Assembly (NCBI RefSeq): GCF_017377715.1
Contig: NZ_JAFVMF010000011.1
Location: forward strand, 1-64,000
Reading direction: 5' to 3'
From: Acetobacter sacchari
Lineage (GTDB): Bacteria; Pseudomonadota; Alphaproteobacteria; Acetobacterales; Acetobacteraceae
DNA: 64,000 nucleotides
Below the pieces are notes generated by a model, which saw only the letters and a program-made list of their open reading frames with translations, made no database searches and was not told where the DNA came from. Below, piece by piece: positions 55,828 to 64,000 of the stretch (its first letter is position 1; each line of letters opens with the position of its first letter). Both the position numbers and the translations under genes were made by a program.

Positions 55828-57774
55828 ATGGCTTCTGTGTCGAACGTTTTCTCTCTCGCCACTGCGATGCGCGACCGCCATCGCGAGACTGAAATGAGCC
55901 TTTCAGATTATCTGGAACTCTGCCGCGACGATCCCTCCTGCTACGCCAGCGCCGCCGAGCGCATGCTCAAGGCAATCGGCGAACCGGAGATGGTCGACAC
56001 TTCCCGCGACGTGCGTCTGTCCCGCATCTTTATGAACCGCACGGTTCGCGTGTACCCGGCTTTCGAAGATTTTTACGGCATGGAGGAGACAATCGAGCAG
56101 ATTGTCGGCTTCTTCCGCCACGCAGCGCAGGGGCTGGAGGAACGGAAGCAGATTCTCTATCTGCTTGGCCCGGTCGGGGGCGGCAAGTCGTCTTTGGGCG
56201 AACGGGTCAAGACCCTGATGGAGCGCGAACCCATCTACATCCTGAAAGCTGGCAGGCATCTCAGCCCGGTGTTCGAGAGTCCGCTGGGCCTGTTCGACCC
56301 GTTCTCGATGGGAGAGGCGCTTGAGCGGGATTATGGCATTCCCCGGCGGGTGCTGACGGGAATCGCCAGTCCTTGGGCGTTGAAACGGCTTGAGGAGTTC
56401 GACGGCGACCTTTCGCGTTTCACGGTCGTAAAGCTGCATCCGTCCAAGCTGAAACAGATCGGCATAGCCAAGACCGAGCCGGGGGACGACAACAATCAGG
56501 ACGTCTCGGCATTGGTCGGCAAAGTCGATATCCGGCAGCTGGAGCATTTCAGCCAGAACGATCCCGACGCCTACAGCTTTTCCGGGGGACTCAACCGCGC
56601 CAATCAGGGCGTCCTTGAATTCGTGGAGATGTTCAAGGCGCCGATCAAGATGCTTCATCCTCTGCTGACGGCGACGCAGGAGGGGAACTATGTAGGCACA
56701 GAGAATATCGGCTCCATCCCCTTCACAGGCGTTATCCTTGCGCACTCGAATGAGGCGGAGTGGCAGACTTTCCGCAACAACCGCACGAACGAGGCGTTTC
56801 TTGACCGTGTGTGCGTCATCAAGGTGCCCTACTGCCTGCGCGTGACGGAAGAGTCGAAGATTTACGAGAAGCTGATCACGTCGTCTGCGCTTAGTGAGTC
56901 TCCTCTCGCGCCGAACACGCTCGATATGCTCGCGCGGTTCGCGGTTCTCTCGCGCCTGAAAACTCATCCGAACTCCACACAATATGCGAAGATGCGCGTC
57001 TATGACGGAGAAAACATCCGCGAGACGGATCCCAAGGCCCGCACGATGCAGGAGTATCGGGATTCCGCTGGCGTCGACGAAGGCATGGACGGCATTTCGA
57101 CGCGCTTCGCCTACAAGGTGCTCTCCGCAACGTTCAATCATGACTCGACCGAAATATCGGCCGACCCGGTGCATCTGATGTACGTGCTGGAGCACGCGGT
57201 CAGACGGGAGCAGTTTCCGGCGGAGGTGGAGGCGAATTATCTCGCGACGCTCAAATCGGAACTGGCCGGCCGCTACGCGGAGTTTCTCGGCAACGAAATC
57301 CAGAAGGCCTATCTGGAAAGCTACAACGACTACGGACAGAACCTTTTTGACCGGTATCTCGACTATGCCGACGCGTGGATAGAAGATCAGGATTTCAAGG
57401 ACCCGGACACCGGGCAGATGCTCAATCGTGATCTTCTTAATGCAGAGCTGACGAAGATTGAAAAACCTGCGGGAATCGCCAACCCGAAGGATTTTCGTAA
57501 TGAAGTCGTGAAGTTTTCGCTTCGCGCGCGGGCGTCGAATGGGGGGAAGAACCCGTCGTGGACTTCTTATGAAAAAATCCGCGACGTGATCGAGAAGCGC
57601 ATGTTCAGCCAGGTGGAAGATCTTCTGCCTGTCATCAGTTTTGGATCGAAGAAAGACGGGGAGACCGAACGAAAACACGACGAGTTCGTCGAGCGTATGG
57701 TGGCGCGTGGTTACACGGAGCGGCAGGTCCGACGTCTGGTCGAATGGTATATGCGTGTGAAGCAATCTGCCTGA
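55828..57774 (+). CDS. prkA: PrkA serine protein kinase / AAA+ stress protein
   Basis: PrkA (YeaG) is an AAA+ protein described as a serine kinase and, in some species, an ATP-dependent protease, active under nitrogen and other stress. The 648 residues carry the P-loop GPVGGGKS at about 114-121, a KLHPSKLKQIG segment, GGLNRANQGVLEFVEMFK typical of the AAA core, and a C-terminal kinase-like domain. ATG 55828 follows GGAG and is preferred over the TTG one codon earlier. It is the first gene of prkA-yeaH-spoVR. Confidence 0.95.
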   Translation: MASVSNVFSLATAMRDRHRETEMSLSDYLELCRDDPSCYASAAERMLKAIGEPEMVDTSRDVRLSRIFMNRTVRVYPAFEDFYGMEETIEQIVGFFRHAAQGLEERKQILYLLGPVGGGKSSLGERVKTLMEREPIYILKAGRHLSPVFESPLGLFDPFSMGEALERDYGIPRRVLTGIASPWALKRLEEFDGDLSRFTVVKLHPSKLKQIGIAKTEPGDDNNQDVSALVGKVDIRQLEHFSQNDPDAYSFSGGLNRANQGVLEFVEMFKAPIKMLHPLLTATQEGNYVGTENIGSIPFTGVILAHSNEAEWQTFRNNRTNEAFLDRVCVIKVPYCLRVTEESKIYEKLITSSALSESPLAPNTLDMLARFAVLSRLKTHPNSTQYAKMRVYDGENIRETDPKARTMQEYRDSAGVDEGMDGISTRFAYKVLSATFNHDSTEISADPVHLMYVLEHAVRREQFPAEVEANYLATLKSELAGRYAEFLGNEIQKAYLESYNDYGQNLFDRYLDYADAWIEDQDFKDPDTGQMLNRDLLNAELTKIEKPAGIANPKDFRNEVVKFSLRARASNGGKNPSWTSYEKIRDVIEKRMFSQVEDLLPVISFGSKKDGETERKHDEFVERMVARGYTERQVRRLVEWYMRVKQSA

Positions 57775-57800
57775 GTGTCGCTTTCGGAAGGTCATGCCCC

Positions 57801-59114
57801 TTGGAAATCATCGACAGACGCTCGAACCCGCACGGTAAACATCTGGAAAATAGAAGACGCGCTCTGACAAGGGCGCGGGATGCGGTGCAACGCGCCGTTC
57901 GCGACGCTGTTGCGAATGGGAAAATCAGGGAGGCCGGGCAGGGAAGCGCTGTGTCGATTCCAGCTGATGCGCTGCATGAGCCCAGCTTTCATCGTATTTT
58001 TACGTCGGGGTCTCGCAACATCGTCCTGTCGGGCAACCACGAATTTTCCCGTGGAGACAAGATTCGCAGGCCGCCAGGAGGCTCTGGCAAGGGTGGCTCG
58101 GGAGGCGGCAACGCCAGCGACGAAGGTGGGGGGGAAGACAGTTACCGGTTCCTCCTGTCACGTGACGAGTTTCTGGACCTTTTCTTCGGCGACCTCGAAC
58201 TGCCTGATCTGGTGAAACGAGAGATTGCGACGACAGAGGTAACGGCGCCGAGCCGCGCGGGTCTGAGCAACGATGGCTCCCCATCGCAACTCGATCTCGG
58301 GCGCACCATGCGTTACTCGATGGCGCGTCGTATTGGCCTCGGACGTCCGAAACCGGAGGAGTTGATCGAAATCGAGGCGCGTATCGCCGCCCTCGAGGAG
58401 AGCCGCCCGCTCTCAGCCACCGACGTCGATGAACTCGAGGCGCTGAGGGAACGGCGAAGCGTGCTGCGGCAGCGGCTGAACCGCATCCCGTGGGTCGATC
58501 CTGTCGATTTGCGCTACAGGCGTTTTGCGCAAACGCCAAAGCCTTCAACGCGCGCCGTGATGTTCTGCGTCATGGATGTCTCGGGCTCTATGACGGAACG
58601 GATGAAGGATCTGGCGAAACAGTTCTTCCTGCTGCTGCACGTGTTTCTCGAAAAGCGTTACAAGACGCTTGACGTGGTGTTCATCCGCCACGCGGAAACA
58701 GCTGAAGAGGTCGATGAGGAAACGTTCTTCAACGACCCCAGAACCGGCGGCACTGTGGTCTCGACGGCGCTGGAAGAATTGCTGCGGGTGCAGAAAGCGC
58801 GATATCCGTCGCAGCACTGGAACATCTATGTCGCTCAGGCGTCCGATGGCGACAATTCCACCTCCGACACGCCAAGGACAGCCGAGCTTCTGGAAAGTGG
58901 AGTGCTGCCGCTCGTGCAGTACTACGCCTACATCGAAGTGATGGGATCAGGGGCGATCATCAGGGGCGACACCGATCTGTGGCGCACCTATCGCGGGATC
59001 GCGGCGCGAAATGAGCATCTTGCGATCCGGCAGGTTTCTGATCGCAAGGAGATTTTCCCGGTCTTCAGGGAGTTGTTCGCGCGACGTCCAGCAACGCAGG
59101 GGGCTGGCGCATGA
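57801..59114 (+). CDS. yeaH: YeaH/YhbH (DUF444) von Willebrand A-like protein
   Basis: A 437-residue partner of PrkA. The start EIIDRRSNPHGKHLENRRR is the family N-terminus; this places the initiator at TTG 57801, with GGAAGG at 57786-57791, rather than any ATG. A Gly/Ser-rich linker (about 95-110) precedes the vWA-like domain with a MIDAS-type DVSGSM at 259-264. The role is unknown, but it always travels with prkA and spoVR. It overlaps spoVR by 4 bases. Confidence 0.93.
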   Translation: MEIIDRRSNPHGKHLENRRRALTRARDAVQRAVRDAVANGKIREAGQGSAVSIPADALHEPSFHRIFTSGSRNIVLSGNHEFSRGDKIRRPPGGSGKGGSGGGNASDEGGGEDSYRFLLSRDEFLDLFFGDLELPDLVKREIATTEVTAPSRAGLSNDGSPSQLDLGRTMRYSMARRIGLGRPKPEELIEIEARIAALEESRPLSATDVDELEALRERRSVLRQRLNRIPWVDPVDLRYRRFAQTPKPSTRAVMFCVMDVSGSMTERMKDLAKQFFLLLHVFLEKRYKTLDVVFIRHAETAEEVDEETFFNDPRTGGTVVSTALEELLRVQKARYPSQHWNIYVAQASDGDNSTSDTPRTAELLESGVLPLVQYYAYIEVMGSGAIIRGDTDLWRTYRGIAARNEHLAIRQVSDRKEIFPVFRELFARRPATQGAGA

Positions 59115-60667
59115 ATGGAGCGGTGGAGAGGGCGACGGGCGGCAAAGCGTTGCTGTATCAGGGGGCAGAGTGGAATTTCCGCGTTATCCGCGACTGCTAT
59201 GACGCCATCGAGGAAATCGCTGAGAAAGAACTGGGCCTTGATGTCTTCCCCAACCGGATCGAGGTCATCACGTCCGAGCAGATGCTTGATGTCTACACCA
59301 CCAGCGGCATGCCGCTGACCTATCAGCACTGGTCGCACGGGAAGCGCTTCGTCAGCCACGAAAATGCCTATCGGCGCGGCCTGATGGGGCTTGCTTATGA
59401 GGTGGTGATCAACTCCAACCCTTGCATCAGTTATCTGATGGAGGAAAACAGCGCGACGATGCAGGCGCTGGTCATCGCGCACGCAGCCTTCGGCCATAAT
59501 CATTTCTTCAAAAACAACCGGCTTTTTCAGGAATGGACGGATCCGTCGCAGATTCTGAACTATCTGGAGTTCGCACGCGGGTATATCGCGCGCTGCGAAG
59601 AAGCGCATGGGCAGGAGGCGGTAGAGCGTATTCTTGACGCCGCGCACGCGTTGCAGAATCAGGGCGTGCATCGGCACAGCGGCGCCAGGCGGATCGACTT
59701 GCGGGCGGAGCAGGACCGCGCCCGAGAACGGCGCGCGCATGAGGACCGGTCTTACAACGATCTCTGGCGCACCCTTCCTGTTTCGGAAGGCGCCGCCCCG
59801 CCGCGTGAGCACGAGCGCGACGCCCTGCGTCGGAAATTTGGACTGCCCGAAGAAAACATACTGTATTTCCTTGAAAAACACGCTCCGAGGTTGGCGGCGT
59901 GGGAGCGCGAGATCATCCGTATCGTGCGGTTGATCTCGCAGTATTTTTACCCTCAACCGCAACTCAAGTTGATGAACGAAGGCTGCGCGACCTGGGTTCA
60001 TGACCGGATCATGACTCGTCTGCATGAACTTGGCCGTATCGATGACGCTGCGTTCATGGAGGCGATTCATTCGACTACGAACGTGATCACCCAACCGGGT
60101 TATGAGCAGGGATCAACCAGTTTCAACCCGTATGCTCTCGGCTTCGCAATGATGAAGGACATCGCGCGTGTCTGCGTCGATCCGACCGAGGAGGACCGGC
60201 GCTGGAGCCCGGACATCGCGGGTAATGGCGACCCGTTGGGCACGCTGCGGCACGCCTGGGCGGAATATCGGGACGAAAGCTTCGTGCTGCAGTTTCTGTC
60301 GCCACGCGTTATGCGCGAATTCCGCATGTTCCGCCTTCTGGACGATACGCGGGAGCCTTATCTGCTGGTCGACGCCATTCATGACGAACATGGCTATCGC
60401 GACATACGGAGGACTGTCGCCGCGTCATACGACCCATCCACATTCTATGCCGAACTTGAAATCGTGGATGTCGACATCCTTGGAGACCGCACCCTTCGCC
60501 TCGAACACCGGACCAAGAGCGGGCAGCTGCTGGCTGAGAGTGATATGAAGCTTACGTTGAGGGGGTTGGCCAATCTATGGGGCTACAGGGTCGTCCTCGA
60601 CGAAATCGACGCGCCGAGCGGCAAGGTTCTGGCGTCACACGAGGCGAATGCGTCGGTGGGCGGGTGA
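59111..60667 (+). CDS. spoVR: SpoVR family protein
   Basis: A 518-residue SpoVR/YcgB protein, third member of the stress operon. The diagnostic stretches include MPLTYQHWSHGKRF, YEVVINSNPCISYLMEENSATMQ, AHAAFGHNHFFKNN and LMNEGCATWVH, all well conserved. The His/Glu-rich pattern suggests a metal site, but no reaction is established; in Bacillus the homologue affects spore cortex. Here, in a non-sporeformer, it works with PrkA and YeaH. ATGA overlaps the yeaH stop. Confidence 0.95.
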   Translation: MNGAVERATGGKALLYQGAEWNFRVIRDCYDAIEEIAEKELGLDVFPNRIEVITSEQMLDVYTTSGMPLTYQHWSHGKRFVSHENAYRRGLMGLAYEVVINSNPCISYLMEENSATMQALVIAHAAFGHNHFFKNNRLFQEWTDPSQILNYLEFARGYIARCEEAHGQEAVERILDAAHALQNQGVHRHSGARRIDLRAEQDRARERRAHEDRSYNDLWRTLPVSEGAAPPREHERDALRRKFGLPEENILYFLEKHAPRLAAWEREIIRIVRLISQYFYPQPQLKLMNEGCATWVHDRIMTRLHELGRIDDAAFMEAIHSTTNVITQPGYEQGSTSFNPYALGFAMMKDIARVCVDPTEEDRRWSPDIAGNGDPLGTLRHAWAEYRDESFVLQFLSPRVMREFRMFRLLDDTREPYLLVDAIHDEHGYRDIRRTVAASYDPSTFYAELEIVDVDILGDRTLRLEHRTKSGQLLAESDMKLTLRGLANLWGYRVVLDEIDAPSGKVLASHEANASVGG

Positions 60668-60992
60668 TTGGGCGGTATTGCAGCGCTGAATCTTGTTCCT
60701 GCCATGCATAAACTGTTCTTCGACGTCGGAAACGAGCTGCTTCGGTGTGAGGCTTCGTGTTTCTGAGTTTGCGGTGGCAGAAGGACGGGATTGAGAAGTG
60801 GAAGAAATGCCATGAAATCCTTGGACTGAGTCATCGGGATTCCTGCTATGGATTCATCGGCTACTTCTGAAAACAGGGTCTCTTTTTTGCCGCTGTTTTC
60901 GAACCGCGATTTACGAAGCCGATAATAATCCTTCACTCATAAAGCATATATTTCGAGTGATGGGCCTCTCCTGAGAAGGTTCCGCACGGAGA
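60668..60992. other. Gap between convergent spoVR and glycosyltransferase genes
   Basis: About 325 bases. GAAAACAG (60869-60876) and CTGTTTTC (60893-60900) form an inverted repeat around a 16-base loop that contains a TTTTTT run. A 117-codon minus-strand frame (60583-60936) overlaps the end of spoVR and is not called. The stretch 60700-60860 is of different composition and might be a decayed element, but I cannot name it. Confidence 0.45.
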
Positions 60993-62168
60993 TTATCTGG
61001 CGGCTCCTACCGCCGGACGCGTGACGGGACGTCCGAGCAATCCCTTGATTCTGTCCTTCAGTGCGGCGGGCAGGGCGATCCTGAAGGCAATCCGGGCAAG
61101 CAACATTAATGCCTTTTTCCAACCTGCCAGACGGAACGCATCGTTGAGACTACCTGCGAACGCCATGCGAATCGCGGCCGACATAAGAGCCTCCTGGAAC
61201 GCTCCGCAATTGGCGGACGCGCAGGTAGTCTGTCCAGCCGCAAGCGCCTGCCTGATAAACGTAACGTCGCTCCCGTCAGGCTCGAAAGGCCGATAGTAGC
61301 AAAGTTCGAGAAGCTTTGCCGAGGCAGCCAGACTAAGCCATCGGCGTTCGTCGCTCGATATCCGATCGGCGATCAGCGCCATCATGTCCTGAAGCGAAAC
61401 AGTTTGGCTGATTCCGTGCAGCAACGTCTCGTCGAAGCCGATGTCAGGTTTATTTTCCGACTGCCGTTGCGCCGAGAGCGCGGCAAGTTGCGACCATATC
61501 GCCGCCTGTCGACCGCGAATGATCGAGGCACTCGAAATGCTGTCGTCGTGAATCCTGTATGAGCCGAGGCAATCCTGCAGGTTGTGCAAACGCCCAATGG
61601 CGCGAAGACGCCAGTAGAGATCAGAATCCTCCGCCACCTGCAGGAGACGGTAACCACCGACGGCCTTCACGGCCGCCAGACGCGCCATCAGAAGCGGTTG
61701 CAAGATATAAGGTTCCACCGCAGGGATGGCGCGTGCATCCGCCTTGTCGGGATCTTTTCTTGTCGAGACTGTTCCGAGCAGGACGCCCTTGGCGTCGATA
61801 TGGCGCGCGCGTGCGGACACGGCGACGCATTCGGGATTGGCTTCCAGATAGGCGAGTTCCACTGCGAAGCGGTTCGGGTCGGACAGATCGTCCGCGTCAT
61901 GGCGCGCGAGATAGGGCGCGGCGCACAGCGCGAGACCGGTGTTCAGAGCGGAGACGATTCCGCCGTTCGCTTGCGTGAGCACGACGATCCGCGCGTCCTG
62001 CGCGGCGAGACGTTCAAGAATGTCCGGCGTATCGTCCGTTGAGCCGTCGTCGACGACAATAAGGCGAAAATCCCTGAAGCTCTGCGCGAGAATGCTGTCG
62101 ATTGTCGCTTTGATAAAGCGTCCTGCGTTGTAGGCGGACATTAGGACGTCGATTTTTGGCGCAGACAT
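60993..62168 (-). CDS. Family 2 glycosyltransferase
   Basis: A 391-residue inverting GT-A glycosyltransferase. DVLMSAYNAGRFIKATIDSIL and LIVVDDGSTDDTPDIL form the nucleotide-binding fold, D91-A-D93 (ARHDADDLSDPNRF) is the metal motif, and GGYRLLQVAEDSDLYWRL contains the catalytic ED. A C-terminal hydrophobic/amphipathic stretch (ALMLLARIAFRIALPAALK) may attach it to the membrane. It probably adds sugar to a cell-surface glycan, but the substrate is unknown. I chose ATG 62168 because AGGGAAGAGAGA lies just upstream; ATG 62228 adds 20 residues. Confidence 0.88.
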   Translation of the reverse strand: MSAPKIDVLMSAYNAGRFIKATIDSILAQSFRDFRLIVVDDGSTDDTPDILERLAAQDARIVVLTQANGGIVSALNTGLALCAAPYLARHDADDLSDPNRFAVELAYLEANPECVAVSARARHIDAKGVLLGTVSTRKDPDKADARAIPAVEPYILQPLLMARLAAVKAVGGYRLLQVAEDSDLYWRLRAIGRLHNLQDCLGSYRIHDDSISSASIIRGRQAAIWSQLAALSAQRQSENKPDIGFDETLLHGISQTVSLQDMMALIADRISSDERRWLSLAASAKLLELCYYRPFEPDGSDVTFIRQALAAGQTTCASANCGAFQEALMSAAIRMAFAGSLNDAFRLAGWKKALMLLARIAFRIALPAALKDRIKGLLGRPVTRPAVGAAR

Positions 62169-62379
62169 TCTCTCTTCCCTGACTTGTTGCGCGAAGGACG
62201 CGCGCGGGATGGGGTCGAAAGATTGCATGAGCCGAGCTGCTGGTCACGCTTTCTAAAAACGGGCTATTTTCTACAAAACCATACGATCCGGCGTGCGCTT
62301 GGCGCGGCGCCCGGTCGCTCGTGTTTCGTCCGAAGTTTCTGAGCACTCGCGCCCATACGTTACAGGAGTAAGCATCCGC

Positions 62380-63198
62380 ATGACCAAGACAGGCGGCGGG
62401 TTTGCCGATATGCGGATGGCCCCGCAAAAAACCGATCACGACGCCATCGGTAACTCTCCCCATGCGCGTCATCCAGGAAATGCAGAGGCTTCGTCGCGGA
62501 GTCAGCGCGTCGCGCCTCCGGGCGGCGGCTACTGCGAATCTGTGTTTCCTGTCGAAGCTTGGAGACAGCTTCTTGATGGCGCGGCATTACCGGACGATGT
62601 GTCGGTTCTTGCCGCACTGATCTCTCTCGCAATGCCTAAGAACGGGCGGCCCGAGGCGCTCGCTGGAACGCTGGTGTCGCGCTTCGGGTCTCTCTCCGCC
62701 GTTCTGACTGCCTCGGAGCAGGCGTTGCGTTCTGTCGCGGGCGTTGGTTCGCACTTGGTTTCGGCCTTGTGTGTCGTGCGCGACGCTGCGCTGCGCTTCC
62801 ATCGCGCCGGGTTACAGGACATTGACGTCCTGTCGAATCGGGAGCGGTTGCATGCCTACCTTTCCGCAGTCCTTGCGCGGGAATCGATAGAGCAGTTCCG
62901 TGTTCTGTTCCTCGGCTCTGATGATCGCCTCATCGCGGATGAGGCGCAGGCGCGGGGCACCGTCAACCACACGCCGGTCTATCCTAGGGAAGTGGTGAGA
63001 AGGGCCTTGGAGATAGGCGCGGTGTGCATCGTTTTGGTCCATAATCACCCGAGCGGCGATCCGACGCCGTCGCAGGATGACGTGGCCATGACGCGACAGG
63101 TGACGGCGGCGGCGGCTGCTCTTGGTCTTACTGTGCGCGACCATATCATCGTCGGGAATGGACGCTGGTTCAGTTTTTCTGACGCCGGGTTGTTGTAA
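62380..63198 (+). CDS. radC: RadC-family JAB-domain protein
   Basis: A 272-residue protein of the RadC (YeeS-like) family. A helix-hairpin-helix-like region (SEQALRSVAGVGSHLVSAL) precedes the JAMM metal motif H221-N-H223-PSGD followed by PTPSQDDVAMT, and the C-terminal VRDHIIVGNGRWFSFSDAGLL is diagnostic. RadC was first linked to DNA repair, but that role is disputed. ATG 62380 follows AGGAG. The first 60 residues are variable and polar. No mobile element is adjacent, so this is the chromosomal copy. Confidence 0.92.
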   Translation: MTKTGGGFADMRMAPQKTDHDAIGNSPHARHPGNAEASSRSQRVAPPGGGYCESVFPVEAWRQLLDGAALPDDVSVLAALISLAMPKNGRPEALAGTLVSRFGSLSAVLTASEQALRSVAGVGSHLVSALCVVRDAALRFHRAGLQDIDVLSNRERLHAYLSAVLARESIEQFRVLFLGSDDRLIADEAQARGTVNHTPVYPREVVRRALEIGAVCIVLVHNHPSGDPTPSQDDVAMTRQVTAAAAALGLTVRDHIIVGNGRWFSFSDAGLL

Positions 63199-63530
63199 CA
63201 GCCAGCTGGACGCTTCTCATCCCAATGAGCGTCGTATGAAGAAACTGTCCGAAGAGTGCTCATGAAAACGCTTGCGAGACGAGGTTTTCTTCTGGTGGCT
63301 GATCTCGTCAGGGCGCGCTCGCCGTGGCGGGGGTTGCCGGTGAACGTAACGTAAACCTACGGCGCAAAAGGCTGTTGTTGAGCCGGACGCACAAGAGGCG
63401 CCTGAGCAAATACGGCCACGCTGCGGGTGCAGGCTGTGATTCGGTCAGGCTGCAGATATTCGCTGAACGCATGAATAACCGACGTCACAAGCGGTGCGGC
63501 TTGACTGCGCGACCCGGCGCACTATCACTG
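63199..63530. other. Non-coding region before the metA leader element
   Basis: About 330 bases between radC and the riboswitch-like element. It should contain the metA promoter. Short frames have shadow-like composition, and I recognise no other element. Confidence 0.5.
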
Positions 63531-63613
63531 GCGGCACATCAAGAGTTGGGCCGACGCCCGACGCCAACCTGCCGTCCGGGCAAGGTGGCGCTTCCGAAAG
63601 GGGGGATGTGGCC
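63531..63613 (+). promoter_or_regulatory. S-adenosylmethionine riboswitch-like element (SAM-I clan) upstream of metA
   Basis: The element has the S-box layout in compact form. P1 is CACATC (63535-63540) with GATGTG (63605-63610). AAGAG follows P1, as in SAM-I. P2 is short, GGGC/GCCC (63548-63551 with 63556-63559). P3 is ACCTGCC (63567-63573) with GGGCAAGGT (63578-63586), matching the AACCUGC...GCAAGGUG core of S-box RNAs. P4 is CTTCC-GAAA-GGGGG (63591-63604). The P2 kink-turn and pseudoknot of classical SAM-I seem reduced or absent. It lies 68 bases upstream of metA, a methionine-synthesis gene, so repression by SAM is the natural model. AGTCC (63649-63653) could pair with the ribosome site around 63673-63678. 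Confidence 0.55.
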
Positions 63614-63680
63614 ACGCCGGCAATCAAACGGAGTCCGCCACAGCGTCAGTCCAGATTAAAGCAGGACGACGCAGGACAAG

Positions 63681-64000
63681 ATGCCCATAAAGATTCCCGA
63701 TAATCTCCCGGCCCGCACCACTCTCGAGGCGGAGGGCGTCATGGTCATGGGGGAGACTGACGCCATCCGTCAGGATATCCGGCCGCTCCGCATAGGCCTG
63801 CTTAATCTCATGCCTAACAAGATCAGCACCGAGACGCAGATTGCGCGGCTTATTGGCGCGACGCCTCTTCAGGTCGAGTTGAGTCTTGTGAGCATGACCG
63901 GTCACGTGTCGCGGCACACGGCGTCCGATCACATGACTTCGTTCTACCGTCCATGGGACGCGGTCCGGCAGGAACGCTTCGACGGTTTCATCGTGACGGG
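63681..64000 (+). CDS. metA: Homoserine O-acyltransferase MetA (partial, runs off the window)
   Basis: The first 106 residues of a MetA-type homoserine O-succinyltransferase/acetyltransferase, which activates homoserine for methionine synthesis. [47 protein letters not shown] and the terminal FDGFIVTG match the family start to the region just before the oxyanion-loop TGAP motif. The catalytic Cys, His and Glu lie beyond position 64000. AGGA at 63673-63676 is the ribosome site. Acyl donor (succinyl or acetyl) cannot be told from this part. Regulation by the upstream riboswitch-like element is likely. Confidence 0.93.
   Translation, partial: MPIKIPDNLPARTTLEAEGVMVMGETDAIRQDIRPLRIGLLNLMPNKISTETQIARLIGATPLQVELSLVSMTGHVSRHTASDHMTSFYRPWDAVRQERFDGFIVT

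Noticed and set aside
55903-57795. A 630-codon open frame on the minus strand
   Set aside because: Antisense shadow of prkA; composition is His/Arg/Leu-rich and no motif is seen.
60583-60936. 117-codon minus-strand frame overlapping the spoVR end
   Set aside because: Overlaps a clear gene by 85 bases and its translation matches no family I know. It could be a decayed element, but this cannot be shown.
63531-63680. SAM-II or SAH riboswitch as the class for the metA leader
   Set aside because: The P3 and P1 pattern fits the S-box core better; I do not see the SAM-II loop arrangement or the SAH GAGGAGCGCUGC-like core.

Overview
The window reads as a chromosomal segment of an alphaproteobacterium, most likely an acetic acid bacterium (Acetobacteraceae). 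The main reasons are the SatP-type acetate transporter, the alphaproteobacterial order ileS-lspA-DUF3035 lipoprotein (BamF-like), the order mltB-rlpA-dacA-tmk-holB-metG-tatD-MBL hydrolase, an NDUFAF5-type methyltransferase, comF-grxC-DUF1178, and a CAT tRNA of the alphaproteobacterial elongator-Met type. The genus cannot be fixed from sequence alone. Most of the DNA is GC-rich with dense coding. The first gene (183-1064) and the gaps at 43481-43843 and 49753-50021 are visibly AT-richer.

Layout. 1-1064: an AT-rich orphan membrane-anchored protein. 1223-4720: cyanase, then a leftward galE-cdd-serine protease-satP run. 5133-8481: nagA, a glutathione transferase, methionine aminopeptidase and a YidB-like protein. 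8541-13146: housekeeping genes (methyltransferase, comF, grxC, DUF1178, DUF2147, exported lactonase) ending in a strong terminator. 13275-18234: a TonB-dependent siderophore receptor behind a Fur box, then a phospholipase-C family protein whose active-site residues are almost all replaced. 18290-25580: omega-aminotransferase, ilvE, HAD phosphatase, lipoprotein amidohydrolase and msrQ/msrP. 25831-29891: bamF-lspA-ileS. 30161-38801: a GFA-family protein, then a nucleobase-salvage/degradation block (dihydropyrimidinase, acid phosphatase lipoprotein, xdhABC, LysR). 38976-42801: glycosyltransferase, tRNA-Met, amino-acid permease, uppP. 43022-49752: a cell-envelope neighbourhood (mlaD, ATP-grasp/DedA pair, a repeat protein, mltB, rlpA, dacA). 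50022-55241: tmk, holB, metG, tatD, MBL hydrolase. 55828-60667: the prkA-yeaH-spoVR stress operon. 60993-63198: glycosyltransferase and radC. 63531-64000: a SAM-riboswitch-like leader followed by metA, which runs off the end.

How the genes work together. Envelope growth dominates 41950-49752: lipid carrier recycling (UppP), lipid traffic (MlaD), peptidoglycan cutting (MltB, RlpA, DacA) and a DedA/ATP-grasp pair of unknown substrate. The 30865-38801 genes could take nucleotides to nucleosides (surface phosphatase), oxidise purines (XDH) and open the dihydropyrimidine ring (HydA); the beta-alanine:pyruvate-type aminotransferase at 18290-19603 and cytidine deaminase at 3295-3732 fit the same theme at a distance. 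Oxidative and stress functions recur (MsrPQ, GrxC, PrkA operon).

The two observations most worth follow-up are the apparent pseudo-phospholipase C at 16084-18234 and the compact S-box-like element ahead of metA at 63531-63613. No CRISPR array, insertion sequence, prophage, rRNA or toxin-antitoxin pair was recognised. All family assignments rest on motifs and memory of families, not on database searches.
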